A stretch of DNA of 64,000 nt from Streptomyces sp. CB02980. GTDB lineage: Bacteria; Actinomycetota; Actinomycetes; Streptomycetales; Streptomycetaceae. The stretch covers positions 660,845 through 724,844 of the forward strand of contig NZ_JACSCH020000001.1 in NCBI RefSeq assembly GCF_014451325.2, in the 5' to 3' direction. Shown here one piece after another: positions 46,679 through 56,187 of the stretch. The position numbers were made by a program, and so were the translations under genes. The notes under the pieces were generated by a model. That model did not search any database. It was not told the origin of the DNA and saw nothing but the letters and a program-made list of their open reading frames with translations. Every line of letters starts with the position of its first letter. Within the stretch, counting starts at the first letter, position 1.

Positions 46679-47184
46679 TCCCCCGTCGTGCCGTCGAGGC
46701 GTTCGCGCAGCAGGTCGGCGTGGCCGTTGTGCCGTGCGTACTCCTCGATCATGTGGGCGAGGACGTAGCGCACGGAGTACGTCTCCTCCTCGTGGGTTCC
46801 GGTGACGTCGAGGGAGTCGGCCGCGGCCACGATCGCGCGGGCACGGGCGCACTCCTCGCGCCAGACGGTGAAGGCCTCGTCGACGTCGGCCTCGTCCACG
46901 TCGAAGTCGGCCCAGTCGGTGGAGCCCGGCGGCGTCCAGGGGCTGCGGCTCCGCTCGCCGTTGAGAGTGTTCCGGAACCAGCCGCGTTCGACCTCGGCGG
47001 CATGGCGGACGAGACCGAGGAGGGAGAGCCCCGAGGGGTCGACCGCCCGCGTCCGCAGCTGCTCAGGCGTGAGCCCCTCGCACTTCAGGGCGAGGGTGTC
47101 GCGCTGGAAGTCGAGCATGGCCGTGAGGACGGCGCGTTCGTCCCCGGTGTACGGCACGGACGTGCGGTGATCTCGGATGGTCAT
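46675..47184 (-). CDS. DinB-family metalloenzyme, mycothiol-transferase-like
   Basis: A 169-residue four-helix DinB/DUF664 protein. The three metal-binding His are placed as in the family: HAAEVERGWF and HMIEEYARHNGHADLLRE. In actinobacteria such proteins often use mycothiol to modify small molecules. It leads a two-gene unit with the overlapping NTF2-like gene. Substrate unknown. Confidence 0.82.
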   Translation of the reverse strand: MTIRDHRTSVPYTGDERAVLTAMLDFQRDTLALKCEGLTPEQLRTRAVDPSGLSLLGLVRHAAEVERGWFRNTLNGERSRSPWTPPGSTDWADFDVDEADVDEAFTVWREECARARAIVAAADSLDVTGTHEEETYSVRYVLAHMIEEYARHNGHADLLRERLDGTTGE

Positions 47185-47253
47185 GCGGTCATTGTGCCGC
47201 CGTCCTCCGGGGGTGGCCCGGGAATTTCCCCGGCGACCCCCGGACGGGCAGGT

Positions 47254-49599
47254 CTACTCGAAGGCGGCTGCGGCCTCCTTGAGCGCGGCGGCGACGGCTT
47301 CGGGCGCGTCGGGGCCGGGGGCTCCGGGCCGGTAGGTGACGGACTTCAGCCGACCGGTGTAGCGGAAGGACCGGTGGCGTTCGAAGAGCGGCCAGGAGAC
47401 GGGGGACTTCCGGTCGACGCCGATGCTGATGCCCTGGAACGGAGCCATGCCGATGAGTTGGTGCACGCTGTCGGGGGCGGCGCGGTGCTCGCCGTCCACG
47501 GTGATCGTGAACCGCCAGCGCAGTCCCTCCTCCGCCGTGGCGGCGAGGAGGATCGCGTGCGGGCCGGGGCCGAGGGGGCCCGCGTCGGTCTCGTGGAGGG
47601 TTCCGTACTCGTTGTACGCGAGGGCGAGCCGGCCGTTCTCGACGTAGAGGCTGTAGCCGCCGCCCTGGTCGCCGTGGGAGACGAGGACGCCGTCCCCGGT
47701 CTCGTCGACGGCCACGGCGATCTCGAAGGAGCGCAGCGAGACGAGCCGGGAGGAGCGGTAGCGCTCCAGCTCCGGGGTGCCGGCCAGCAGGGTGAGGGGG
47801 CGGGTGAGGCGCTCCTCGGCCGGGTTGCGGCGGGCGAGTGCCCCGCTGTGGTCGGGCAGCGGGAAGACTCCGTTGCGCCAGGCGGCGTCCTCCCAGGCCG
47901 CGGAGAGTTCCTTGACGAGTTCGGGGTGGGCTGCGGCGAGGTCGTGGATCTCGGTGGGGTCGGTACGGATGTCGTACAGGGCCCATTCGGAGTCGTCGTA
48001 GGGGGCCCCGGGCCGGTGGAGGGTGACGAGCTTGTGGCCGTCGCGGTAGTGGCTGCGGTTGCCGGTCATCTCGCAGTACTGCTCGGGGTGGGTGGACGCG
48101 TGGGCGGGGTCGGCGAGGACGGGGGTGAAGCTGATGCCGTCCGGTTCCTGGAGCGGGACGCCCGCGCGGCTCTCGGGCCGGGCGAGACCGGCGAGTTCGA
48201 GGAGGGTGGGCGCGATGTCGGTGACGTACTGGTACTGGGGGCGCGGTCCGCTCGCGAGCCGGCCGTCCCTGACGCCTTCGGGCCAGGAGAGGACGAACGG
48301 CACGCGGACGCCGCCCGCGTAGGTGTGGCCCTTGTAGAGGCGGAAGGGGGTGTTGGAGGCCATGCCCCAGCCGCGGGGGTAGTGGACGAGGCTGCGGGGG
48401 CCGCCGATGAGCTCGGGGTCGCGGTCCACGTCGGGGTCCCAGTCGCCGGGGAGGCGGGGGTGGTGGACGAAGCGGCTGAAGTACGAGCGGGTGCCCTCGG
48501 CGCCGCCCTCGCCGGTGCCGCCGTTGTCGGACGTGAACACGATGACGGTGTTGTCGAGTTCACCGAGGGCGGCGAGGGTGTCGGTGAGCCGGCCGAGGTT
48601 CTGGTCGATGTTGTCGACGAGGGCCGCGTACACCTCCATGTAGCGGCAGTAGAGCTGCTGTTGACTGTCCGTCAGGGAATCCCACGCGGGGGCGTCGAGT
48701 CCGGCCTCGCTGTTGCGGGCGGGGAGTTCGGTGCCGGGCGGGAAGAGGCCGGCGGCGAGCTGGGCGGCGAAGCGCCGCTCGCGCAGGACGTCCCAGCCCT
48801 CGTCGTAGCGGCCGCGGTGGCGGACGATGTCCTCGGCCTTGGCCTGGAGGGGGCCGTGGACGGCGTTGTGGGCGAGGTAGAGGAAGAAGGGCTTGTCGGG
48901 CTCGTGGGCGCGCAGCGACTTCACCATGGAGATCGCCTGGTCGGTGATGTCGTCGGTGTAGTAGTAGTCGTCGGCGAACTCGTCGATGTCGAGTGGGCTG
49001 TTGTCCCGGACGAGCTGGTGCGGGTGGAAGAGGCTGGTGAGCCCTTCCAGGACACCGTAGTACTGGTCGAAGCCCTTCTGCAGGGGCCAGTTGACGCGGT
49101 CGTTCGCCGCGTTGGAGGCGGAGTCGCGGACGAGGTGCCATTTGCCGACGGCGTAGGTGGCGTAGCCGGCGTCGTGGAGGAGTTCGGCGAGGGTGGGGAT
49201 GTCGTCCGCGATCTCCATGCCGTAACCGGGGAAGCCGGGGTCGGAGTTGGCGACCATGGCGTAGCCGACGCGGTGCGGGTTGAGGCCGGTGAGCAGGGCG
49301 GCACGGGCCGGTGAGCACAGGGGCATGGTGTGGTAGTTGGTGAGCCGGACGCCCGTGTCGGCGAGTCCGTCGAGGACGGGCGTGGGGATCTCGGAGCCGA
49401 AGGGTCCGATGTCGCTGAAGCCCATGTCGTCGACGAGGACGACGACGATGTTGGGGGCCTTGGCGGGCGGGGTGGTCCGGGTGGGCCAGGCGGGCTCGGA
49501 CTCCGCGAAGGTGCGGCCGACGCGCCCGGCGAACCCCTCGTAGGGGTCGCGCCGGGCGGCGGTGGGCCGAGTGGCTTCGCGTGGGGTGCCGGTGGTCAT
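47254..49599 (-). CDS. Sulfatase, cytoplasmic, last gene of sulfate-ester operon
   Basis: A 781-residue sulfatase of the alkaline phosphatase superfamily. Metal-binding VVVLVDDMGFSDIGPFG leads to the formylglycine core PLCSPARAALLTG (CxPxR), followed by GKWHL and TSDNGGTGEGG. The C-terminal ~200 residues form a beta-rich, concanavalin-like region (EIAVAVDETGDGVLVSHGDQGGG). No signal peptide, so the substrate must be imported, and an ABC importer is encoded upstream. The start at 49599 overlaps the formylglycine-generating enzyme stop by ATGA. The hydrolysis releases sulfate for sulfur use. It resembles AtsA-type arylsulfatases, but alkyl or sugar sulfates are also possible. Confidence 0.9.
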   Translation of the reverse strand: MTTGTPREATRPTAARRDPYEGFAGRVGRTFAESEPAWPTRTTPPAKAPNIVVVLVDDMGFSDIGPFGSEIPTPVLDGLADTGVRLTNYHTMPLCSPARAALLTGLNPHRVGYAMVANSDPGFPGYGMEIADDIPTLAELLHDAGYATYAVGKWHLVRDSASNAANDRVNWPLQKGFDQYYGVLEGLTSLFHPHQLVRDNSPLDIDEFADDYYYTDDITDQAISMVKSLRAHEPDKPFFLYLAHNAVHGPLQAKAEDIVRHRGRYDEGWDVLRERRFAAQLAAGLFPPGTELPARNSEAGLDAPAWDSLTDSQQQLYCRYMEVYAALVDNIDQNLGRLTDTLAALGELDNTVIVFTSDNGGTGEGGAEGTRSYFSRFVHHPRLPGDWDPDVDRDPELIGGPRSLVHYPRGWGMASNTPFRLYKGHTYAGGVRVPFVLSWPEGVRDGRLASGPRPQYQYVTDIAPTLLELAGLARPESRAGVPLQEPDGISFTPVLADPAHASTHPEQYCEMTGNRSHYRDGHKLVTLHRPGAPYDDSEWALYDIRTDPTEIHDLAAAHPELVKELSAAWEDAAWRNGVFPLPDHSGALARRNPAEERLTRPLTLLAGTPELERYRSSRLVSLRSFEIAVAVDETGDGVLVSHGDQGGGYSLYVENGRLALAYNEYGTLHETDAGPLGPGPHAILLAATAEEGLRWRFTITVDGEHRAAPDSVHQLIGMAPFQGISIGVDRKSPVSWPLFERHRSFRYTGRLKSVTYRPGAPGPDAPEAVAAALKEAAAAFE

Positions 49600-50552
49600 G
49601 CGGGGTCGGGTCCTTCCGGGGGGAGCGAGCGGGCGACGCGGAAGCCGCCGTGGCCGGTCGAGGAGTCGGGGGTGTTGTGGGAGCGGGCGGCGACCCGGTA
49701 GCGGTTGCAGTAGGAGGCGTGGCAGAGGTAGGAGCCGCCGCGGATGACGCGCTCGGGGACCTGGCCGGGGGTCGGCGGCCGCACCGGGCCGAAGGGGTCG
49801 GCGCACCACTCCCAGACGTTGCCGGAGGTGTTGTGGAGGCCGTACCCGTTGGGGGCGTACGCGGTGACGGGGATGGTGCCGATGCGTCCTCCGGGCCGCT
49901 CCGAGCGGTGCGGGAAGGTGCCGAGCCAGGTGTTGCACATCTCCCGGCCGCCGGGGGTGAAGTCGTCGCCCCAGGGGTAGCGGGCGCCGTCGAGGCCGCC
50001 GCGGGCCGCGTACTCCCATTCGGCCTCGGTGGGCAGCCGGACACCTGCCCAGGCGCAGTAGGCGAGGGCGTCGCCGTGACTGATGTGGACGACGGGGTGG
50101 TCGGCGCGGCCTTCGAGGTCGGAGCCGGGGCCCTCGGGGGCGTGCCAGGCGGCGCCGCTGACGCCGAGCCACCAGGGGGCCTGTGGGACGGCGCCGAGGA
50201 CGTGACGTTCGGCGGCGGGGTGGAGCAGCAGGTGGAAGACGAAGGAGGAGCCGAAGCGTTCGGCGTCGGTGCGGTGTCCGGTGGCCTCGACGAACTCGGC
50301 GTACCGGGCGTTGGTGACGGCGGTGGCGCCGATCGCGAAGGGGGCGACGGTCACCTCCCGTACGGGTCCCTCGTGGTCGGCGGGGTAGCCCTCGCCGAAG
50401 GCGTCGCCCATGCGGAAGGTGCCGCCCGGCAGCTCCACCAGCGGGTGGAGCGGCGGGGCGGTCCGCACGGTGGGCGACGGGAGGAGTGCGAGGGCGTCCG
50501 GACGGCCGGTGCCGGCGGTACAGCCACGTCCGGGGGTGCAGCAGGCGCTCAT
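49596..50552 (-). CDS. Formylglycine-generating enzyme family protein
   Basis: A 318-residue FGE-family protein (SUMF1/EgtB/PvdO superfamily). The core has PGGTFRMGDAFGEGYPADHEGPVREV, then RLPTEAEWEYAARGG, GNVWEWCADPFGP and the active-site pair in GGSYLCHASYCNRYRVAAR (Cys-x4-Cys), as in Streptomyces FGE. It oxidises the sulfatase CxPxR cysteine to formylglycine with a copper cofactor. The ATGA overlap with the sulfatase gene and the sulfatase's CSPAR core mark it as that protein's dedicated activator. Its own start overlaps the ATPase stop by ATGA. Confidence 0.92.
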   Translation of the reverse strand: MSACCTPGRGCTAGTGRPDALALLPSPTVRTAPPLHPLVELPGGTFRMGDAFGEGYPADHEGPVREVTVAPFAIGATAVTNARYAEFVEATGHRTDAERFGSSFVFHLLLHPAAERHVLGAVPQAPWWLGVSGAAWHAPEGPGSDLEGRADHPVVHISHGDALAYCAWAGVRLPTEAEWEYAARGGLDGARYPWGDDFTPGGREMCNTWLGTFPHRSERPGGRIGTIPVTAYAPNGYGLHNTSGNVWEWCADPFGPVRPPTPGQVPERVIRGGSYLCHASYCNRYRVAARSHNTPDSSTGHGGFRVARSLPPEGPDPA

Positions 50553-52471
50553 ACGGTCACCGCCTCGGTCGTGCGCGGTGCGGGCTGCCGGGCCGCGACG
50601 GGAACGGGCTCGGGTGCGGCGGCGAGCAGCGCGCGCGTGTAGGGGTCGCGGGGACGCTCGCACAGCTCGTCGGCGCCGCCGGTCTCCACGATCCGGCCGT
50701 CGTGCATCACCGCGATGCGGTGGCTGACCTGGCGGACGACGGCCAGGTCGTGGGCGATGAAGACGAGGGCGAGGCCCAGGTCGCGCTGGAGGTCGGTGAG
50801 GAGGCCGACGATCTGGGCCTGGACGGAGACGTCGAGCGCGGAGACGGGTTCGTCGCAGATGAGGACGGCCGGTTCCGGGGCGAGGGCGCGGGCGATGCCG
50901 ATGCGCTGTCGCTGGCCGCCGGAGAACGAGCGGGGGTGCCGGCCGGCGGCTGCCGGGTCGAGGCCGACGAGGCGGAGGAGTTCCGCGACGCGGGCGGGGC
51001 GCTCCGCGGGGGTGCCGATGCCGAAGGCGCGCAGCGGCTCGGCGACGATCTCCCCCACGGTCATACGGGGGTTGAGGGAGGCGTACGGATCCTGGAAGAC
51101 CATCTGCACACGGCGGCGTACGGAGTGCAGCTCGGCGCGGTCGGGGCGGGTGACGTCCCGGCCGTCGAGGAGGATTTGGCCCGCGTCGGCGGGGTGGGCG
51201 TGGGCGAGGACCCGGGCGAGGGTCGACTTGCCGGAGCCGGACTCGCCGACGATCCCGAGGGTCTCCCCCGCCGCGAGGGTGATCGAGACGTCGTCGAGGG
51301 CGGTGAGGCGACGACGACGACTCCTGTAGGTCTTGTGCAGTCCCTCGGCGGCCAGGACGACGGCTCCCGGCGCGGGGCGGTCGATCCGCGCGGGCGGCGG
51401 GGCGGGCGGCAGTGGTTCGGCGTGTTCGGCGGCGGGCAGGCAGGCGGCGCGGACGGTGCCGCCCACGGCGGCGCCGACGGCGGTGAGCGGTGGGGCGGTG
51501 GTGAGGCAGCGGTCCTCGACCAGGGCGCAGCGGGCGGCGAAGGCGCAGCCGGTGAGCGGGAGGCTCAGGTCGGGCGGGGTGCCGGGGATTCCGGTCAGCC
51601 GGGTGCCGGAGGGGGTGGAGAGCCGGGGCACGGCGGCGAGGAGACCGGCGGTGTAGGGGTGGCGGGGGCGGGTGAGGACCTCGGCGGTGGGGCCGTCCTC
51701 GACGACCGTGCCTCCGTACATCACGAGGACGCGCTCGCAGGCGCGGGCGACGACGCCCATGTTGTGGGTGATGAGGACGACTGCGGTGCCGGTGGTACGG
51801 GTGAGCTCACCGAGGAGGGTGAGGATCTGGTCCTGGACGGTGGCGTCGAGGGCGGTCGTCGGTTCGTCGGCGAGGAGGACGTCGGGTTCGCCGGCGAGGG
51901 CCATGGCGATGAGGACGCGCTGGCGCTGGCCGCCGGAGAACTGGTGCGGGTGGTCGTCGAGACGCCGCTCGGGGTCGGGGATGCCGACGAGGCGGAGGAG
52001 CTCGACGGCCCGGGCGCGCCGGGCGGTCCTGTCACGTCGGACGGGAGCGTGTCCCGCCCTGGCGCCTCCCGCCCTGGCATGTCCTGCGGGAGCGTGTCCC
52101 GCGTGGGCGCGGAGGACCTCGTCGAGGTGGCGGCCGATCGTGAGGACGGGGTTGAGGGCCGTCATCGGGTCCTGGAAGATCATGCCGATGCGGGCGCCCC
52201 GTACGGCCCGGAGCCGGTCCTCCCCGGCCGCGACGAGGTCCTCCCCGTCGAGCCGGACCGAGCCGCCGCGGACCCGGCCCGTGCCGGGCAGCATCCCGAG
52301 CAGGGCGAGGGCGGTGGTGGACTTGCCGGAGCCCGACTCGCCGACGACGGCGAGCGTCTCGCCCCGGCGGAGGGTGAACGACACGTCCCGGACGGCGTGC
52401 AGCCTCCCCCCGTCGGGAGTGGTGAACTCCACGTCGAGGCCCTGGACTTCGAGCAGCGGTGGGGTGGTCAT
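50549..52471 (-). CDS. Double-NBD ABC importer ATPase, oligopeptide type
   Basis: A 640-residue fusion of two ABC ATPase domains of the Dpp/Opp type. Each has a GESGSGKST Walker A (near residues 40 and 395), signature FSGGQRQR and Walker B (VLLADEPTTALD; VLICDEPVSALD). Each domain ends with the oligopeptide-ABC C-terminal segment (PLTGCAFAARCALVEDRCLT after the first). The fusion replaces separate DppD and DppF. It energises the two permeases downstream in this operon's protein order. Confidence 0.92.
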   Translation of the reverse strand: MTTPPLLEVQGLDVEFTTPDGGRLHAVRDVSFTLRRGETLAVVGESGSGKSTTALALLGMLPGTGRVRGGSVRLDGEDLVAAGEDRLRAVRGARIGMIFQDPMTALNPVLTIGRHLDEVLRAHAGHAPAGHARAGGARAGHAPVRRDRTARRARAVELLRLVGIPDPERRLDDHPHQFSGGQRQRVLIAMALAGEPDVLLADEPTTALDATVQDQILTLLGELTRTTGTAVVLITHNMGVVARACERVLVMYGGTVVEDGPTAEVLTRPRHPYTAGLLAAVPRLSTPSGTRLTGIPGTPPDLSLPLTGCAFAARCALVEDRCLTTAPPLTAVGAAVGGTVRAACLPAAEHAEPLPPAPPPARIDRPAPGAVVLAAEGLHKTYRSRRRRLTALDDVSITLAAGETLGIVGESGSGKSTLARVLAHAHPADAGQILLDGRDVTRPDRAELHSVRRRVQMVFQDPYASLNPRMTVGEIVAEPLRAFGIGTPAERPARVAELLRLVGLDPAAAGRHPRSFSGGQRQRIGIARALAPEPAVLICDEPVSALDVSVQAQIVGLLTDLQRDLGLALVFIAHDLAVVRQVSHRIAVMHDGRIVETGGADELCERPRDPYTRALLAAAPEPVPVAARQPAPRTTEAVTV

Positions 52472-53325
52472 CGGCGTATCTCCCGGTTCAGTGCCTCGGC
52501 GGTCAGGGAGAGGCCGAGGACGAGCACGGTCACGGTCACGAGCGGTCCGGCAGCGAAGTGCGGGGCCTGGGCGAGATAGGGCATCGATTGGCTGAGGACG
52601 GCTCCGAGGGTGGGTTCGGGGGGCCGGACGCCCACGCCGAGGAAGCTCATCGCGCCTTCGATGAAGACGGCGACGGTGAGGGAGACGGCGATCTGGACGA
52701 CGAGCGGGTCGGCGGCGTTGGGCAGGATGTGGCGGGTGAGGATCCGGCCGCCCGAGGTGCCGCCGACGCGGGCGGCCGTCACGTACTCCCGGCCGCGCTG
52801 GACGAGGATCCCGGTGCGGAGGAGTCGTCCGAAGACGGGGATCTCGGCGAGCGCGATGACGAGGATCACGGGGAGCCGGCCGGGGCCGAGGACGGCGGTG
52901 ACGGCGAGCGCGAGGATCAGTCCGGGGAAGGCGAGGATCAGGTCGAAGGTGCGCTGGACGACGGTGTCCGCGATCGGGTGGACCGCTGCCGCCAGGGCGA
53001 GGAGGCAGCCGAGGGCGGCGCCGAGCGGCACCGCGACGACGATGATGCCGAGGTCCGCGCGGATGCCGTGGAGCAGCCGGGCGAGGAGGTCGCGGCCGAG
53101 GTCGTCGGTGCCGAGCGGGTGGCCGGGGGTGCCGGGCGGGGCGAGCGCGAGACCGCTCTGGTCGGTGGGCCCGTGTCCGGCGAGGAGCGGCGCGAGGAGT
53201 CCGGCGAGGACGACCAGGCCGACGAGGACGAGTCCGGTGCGGCCTCGGGCGGTGGCGAGGGCGGCCCGGTAGGGATGGCGGCGGCGCGTGGCGGGCGGCG
53301 CGGCCTTCGTGAGGGTGGTGGTCAT
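52468..53325 (-). CDS. ABC importer permease, DppC type
   Basis: A 285-residue permease with about six membrane segments. N-terminal RGRTGLVLVGLVVLAGLLAPLLA and HPLGTDDLGRDLLARLLHG are DppC/OppC hallmarks. The EAA loop is REYVTAARVGGTSGGRILTRHILPNA. It pairs with the DppB-type permease encoded upstream. Start ATG at 53325 has GGGAG over the stop of the previous gene; its stop overlaps the ATPase start. Confidence 0.9.
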   Translation of the reverse strand: MTTTLTKAAPPATRRRHPYRAALATARGRTGLVLVGLVVLAGLLAPLLAGHGPTDQSGLALAPPGTPGHPLGTDDLGRDLLARLLHGIRADLGIIVVAVPLGAALGCLLALAAAVHPIADTVVQRTFDLILAFPGLILALAVTAVLGPGRLPVILVIALAEIPVFGRLLRTGILVQRGREYVTAARVGGTSGGRILTRHILPNAADPLVVQIAVSLTVAVFIEGAMSFLGVGVRPPEPTLGAVLSQSMPYLAQAPHFAAGPLVTVTVLVLGLSLTAEALNREIRR

Positions 53326-53330
53326 GACGG

Positions 53331-54275
53331 TCACTCCCACCGGATCCGGGGGTCGAGCCAGGCGTGGACGAGGTCGGTCAGCAGCTGGACGAGGACGAAG
53401 ACGGTGACGAGGAGCAGCAGCAGGTCCTGGACGACGGGGTAGTCGCGGCGGACCAGGGCCTGTTCGGCGAGCTGGCCGAGGCCCGGCCAGGCGAAGATCG
53501 CCTCGACGAGGACGGCGCCGCCGAGGAGGTGGCCGGTCTGCATGCCGAGGAGGGTGACGACGGGCGGGAGGGCGTTCGGCAGGGCGTGTCGCCAGAGGAG
53601 GCGTCGTGGGGCGATGCCGGCGGCGGTGGCGGTGCGGACGTAGTCCTCGGCGAGGGCGCGTTCGATGCCGTCCTTGAGGTAGCGGCCGAGGACGGCGGCG
53701 CTGGGCAGGGCGAGGCAGAGGGCGGGCAGCAACAGGTACTGGACGCCGAGGTCGGGTGCGGTGAGGAGCGGGACGCGTCCGCCCGGGGGCAGGACGCCGA
53801 GGACGACCGCGAAGAGGAGGACGAGGAGGACGCCGGTGACGAAGGGCGGCACGGCGAGCGCGGTGGTGGTGAGGATCCGTACGGCTCCGCCGGCCCAGCG
53901 GTTGCGGGAGGTGGCGCCGAGGATGCCGAAGGCACCTCCGAGGACGACGACGAACAGCAGGGCACCGAGGGTGAGTTCGACGGTGGCGCCGAGCCCTTCG
54001 CCGATGAGGTCGGCGGTCTGTCCGCCGATCGCGTAGGACGGTCCGAGGTCCCCGGTGAGGAGGTCGCCGATCCACCGGAGGTACTGGGTGTGCAGCGGGG
54101 CGTCGAGTCCGAGGCGGGCCCGGATGGCCGCCTCGGTCTCGGGGCTCGCGTCGGGTCCCGCGAGGACGGCCGCGGGGTCTCCGGGGACGAGCCGGAGGAC
54201 GGCGAAGGCGACGAAGGAGGCGACGAGGAGGACGAGGAGGGCGGAGGGGAGTCTCCGCAGCAGGTAGCCGCGCAT
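53331..54275 (-). CDS. ABC importer permease, DppB type
   Basis: A 314-residue permease opening MRGYLLRRLPSALLVLLVASFVAFAVLRLVPGDP, a DppB hallmark, with about six membrane segments and the EAA loop DYVRTATAAGIAPRRLLWRHALPNA. It follows the binding-protein gene by one base. Forms the import channel with the DppC-type subunit. Confidence 0.9.
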   Translation of the reverse strand: MRGYLLRRLPSALLVLLVASFVAFAVLRLVPGDPAAVLAGPDASPETEAAIRARLGLDAPLHTQYLRWIGDLLTGDLGPSYAIGGQTADLIGEGLGATVELTLGALLFVVVLGGAFGILGATSRNRWAGGAVRILTTTALAVPPFVTGVLLVLLFAVVLGVLPPGGRVPLLTAPDLGVQYLLLPALCLALPSAAVLGRYLKDGIERALAEDYVRTATAAGIAPRRLLWRHALPNALPPVVTLLGMQTGHLLGGAVLVEAIFAWPGLGQLAEQALVRRDYPVVQDLLLLLVTVFVLVQLLTDLVHAWLDPRIRWE

Positions 54276-54276
54276 C

Positions 54277-55869
54277 TCAGCCCGCCAGGTAGGCGTCGTC
54301 GAGGTTGAGGTAGGAGAACTTGTTGAGGGTGACGCCGTGCAGCTTCTTCGCGGAGACCTGGACGGCGCCGCGGATGACGAGGTCGATGATGAACGCCTCG
54401 TCGAGGAGGGTGTCGGTGATCTGCTGCCGGAGGGCGTTGGCGCGGGCGCCGGTCTCGGGCGTGGTCCAGGCCTCGCGGACGATCTTCGTGTAGGCGGCGG
54501 AGCGGAACTTCGAGGTGTTCTTGGCCTCGTTGAAGGGGTACGCGCTGACGGCGAGGGTGGAGGGCTGGACCTGGGCGAAGCCATGGCTCATGGCCCAGAG
54601 ACCCGGCATCTTCTGGGAGATGAGGTTCTTCTGCGCGGTGGCCGGGTCGGTGGGCTGGAGGGTGACCTGGACGCCGATCTGCTTGAGGTCGTACTGGATC
54701 GCCTCGGCGACCGCGGTGTCTCCGGGCAGGTTGATGTGGAGGAGCGGCAGGTCGAGCCGGGTGTGGCCGGCCGACTTGAGGAGCTCGCGGGCCTTGCCGG
54801 GGTCGTACGTGTAGTGGGTGCGGCCGGCCTCGGTGAAGGCGGGCGAGGACTTGGGCCAGGGGGTGGCGGAGGCGAGCCCGTAGCCGCCGAGGACCTGCTT
54901 GAGGATCCGTTCGCGGTCGATGGCCCGGGCGAGGGCCTGCCGGACGGTCTTGTCGTTCAGCGGGGCGACGGTGGTGTTGACGCCGAGGTAGTAGGCGCCG
55001 CCTCCGGTGGTGTACTCGCTGATGGCGAGCTCGGGGGTGGAGGCGATGACGGGGAGGTTCTTGCCGGGGACGCTGAAGGAGAGCTGTGACTGGCCGGTGC
55101 GGAGGGAGGACAGCAGGGCGTCGGCCTGGGGCACGACGCGGAGTTCGACAGCGTCGAGGTAGGGGCGGTCGGGCTGCCAGTACTTCTCATTGCGGGTGAG
55201 GCTGAGGCCCGTGCCGGGGCTCCACTTGGTCAGCCGGAAGGGTCCCGTGCCGTTGAGCTTCCTGCCGGTGACGGCGTCCTCGACGCTGTTCCGATCGGTG
55301 ATGATCATGAATTCGAAGAGGTCGAAGAGGTTGTTCACGGGATGGGCGAGCCGCAGGACGAGCTCGTGGTCGCCGCGCTTCTCGAAGCCGGTGACGGCGG
55401 CCGCCGTGGCCCTCAACTGGGCTGCGCGCAGCGGGTTCTGAAGGTTCTTCACCGCGAAGATCACATCGTCGGCGGTGAACGGACGGCCGTCGTGGTAGGT
55501 GACTCCGGTACGGAGCTTGAGGGTGATGCCGCGGCCGTCCTCGGCGTAGTCCCAGGAGGTGGCGAGCTCGGGCTGCGGCTTCAGCCGGTCGTCGTATCGG
55601 GTGAGGGTGTTGTAGATCAGTCGCTGCTGGAGCGACTGGCCGCTCTGGGCGAAGAGCAGGCTGGGCGTGAAGTCGCTGTTGACGGCGACGGTGACGGTGC
55701 CGCCGCGGCGGGGCCCCGCACCGGCCTTTCCGGCGGGCGCCTCGGCCTCGGAGACCGCCGAGCGGCAGCCGGCGAGTCCGAGACCGAGCAGCAGGGTGCC
55801 GCCGCCCGCGGCGCGCAGGGTGGTGCGCCGCGAGGGGGCGGAGGGTGCGGAGGAGTACAGCTCGGTCAT
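54277..55869 (-). CDS. ABC importer substrate-binding lipoprotein (family 5)
   Basis: A 530-residue family 5 extracellular solute-binding protein. A Tat-like lipoprotein signal (SRRTTLRAAGGGTLLLGLGLAGC) gives a Cys anchor. RRGGTVTVAVNSDFTPSLLF, then LATSWDYAEDGRGITLKLR and VTYHDGRPFTADDVIFAVKNL are the family 5 signature. Known family members bind peptides, nickel or glycosides. The operon context (sulfatase, FGE, Cys leader) makes an organic sulfate ester the likeliest ligand. Confidence 0.88.
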   Translation of the reverse strand: MTELYSSAPSAPSRRTTLRAAGGGTLLLGLGLAGCRSAVSEAEAPAGKAGAGPRRGGTVTVAVNSDFTPSLLFAQSGQSLQQRLIYNTLTRYDDRLKPQPELATSWDYAEDGRGITLKLRTGVTYHDGRPFTADDVIFAVKNLQNPLRAAQLRATAAAVTGFEKRGDHELVLRLAHPVNNLFDLFEFMIITDRNSVEDAVTGRKLNGTGPFRLTKWSPGTGLSLTRNEKYWQPDRPYLDAVELRVVPQADALLSSLRTGQSQLSFSVPGKNLPVIASTPELAISEYTTGGGAYYLGVNTTVAPLNDKTVRQALARAIDRERILKQVLGGYGLASATPWPKSSPAFTEAGRTHYTYDPGKARELLKSAGHTRLDLPLLHINLPGDTAVAEAIQYDLKQIGVQVTLQPTDPATAQKNLISQKMPGLWAMSHGFAQVQPSTLAVSAYPFNEAKNTSKFRSAAYTKIVREAWTTPETGARANALRQQITDTLLDEAFIIDLVIRGAVQVSAKKLHGVTLNKFSYLNLDDAYLAG

Positions 55870-56187
55870 CGATGCCTGCCTGTGAAAGAGGTCGGAGGCG
55901 CGCGGGACGCACGGATTCGGCCCGCTGCGGAAGAAAGGGAAGCGGAGAGCGGGGAAGGGGGGCCGGGGGTCCCCAGAGGTACGGGGTTCCGGGGCGACAC
56001 GCGGGGATGCGGCGACGTGGTGAGGGTGTGACGCGGTGAGGGCGTGGCGCAGTGAGGGTGTGACGCGATCCGGCCGGCGTTCAGGACTTCAGGGGGCGCG
56101 GCCCGTCAGCGGAGCGACGGCGGGCGACCCGCCTTCGGCAGGGCCGGAGCGGAACGGGTGGGGCCGGTGCGGTGGCCGGCGCCTGGG
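55870..56187 (-). promoter_or_regulatory. Leader region between Cys leader peptide and ABC operon
   Basis: 318 bp of transcribed leader. It holds a 16-bp tandem repeat (56020-56067) and a GGCGGG-CGA-CCCGCC hairpin (56119-56133). Such regions after a Cys leader peptide may attenuate transcription or couple it to translation when cysteine is scarce. A terminator/antiterminator pair is not obvious by eye. Confidence 0.4.
56020..56067 (-). repeat. 16-bp tandem repeat, three copies
   Basis: GTGAGGGTGTGACGCG at 56020-56035 and again at 56052-56067, with a three-mismatch copy (GTGAGGGCGTGGCGCA) between them. It sits within the transcribed leader of the sulfatase operon. Confidence 0.8.

Noticed and set aside
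46654..49314. An 886-codon plus-strand open frame opposite the sulfatase.
   Set aside because: Repetitive Gly/Val/Glu-rich product with no domain; the minus strand has the CxPxR sulfatase.
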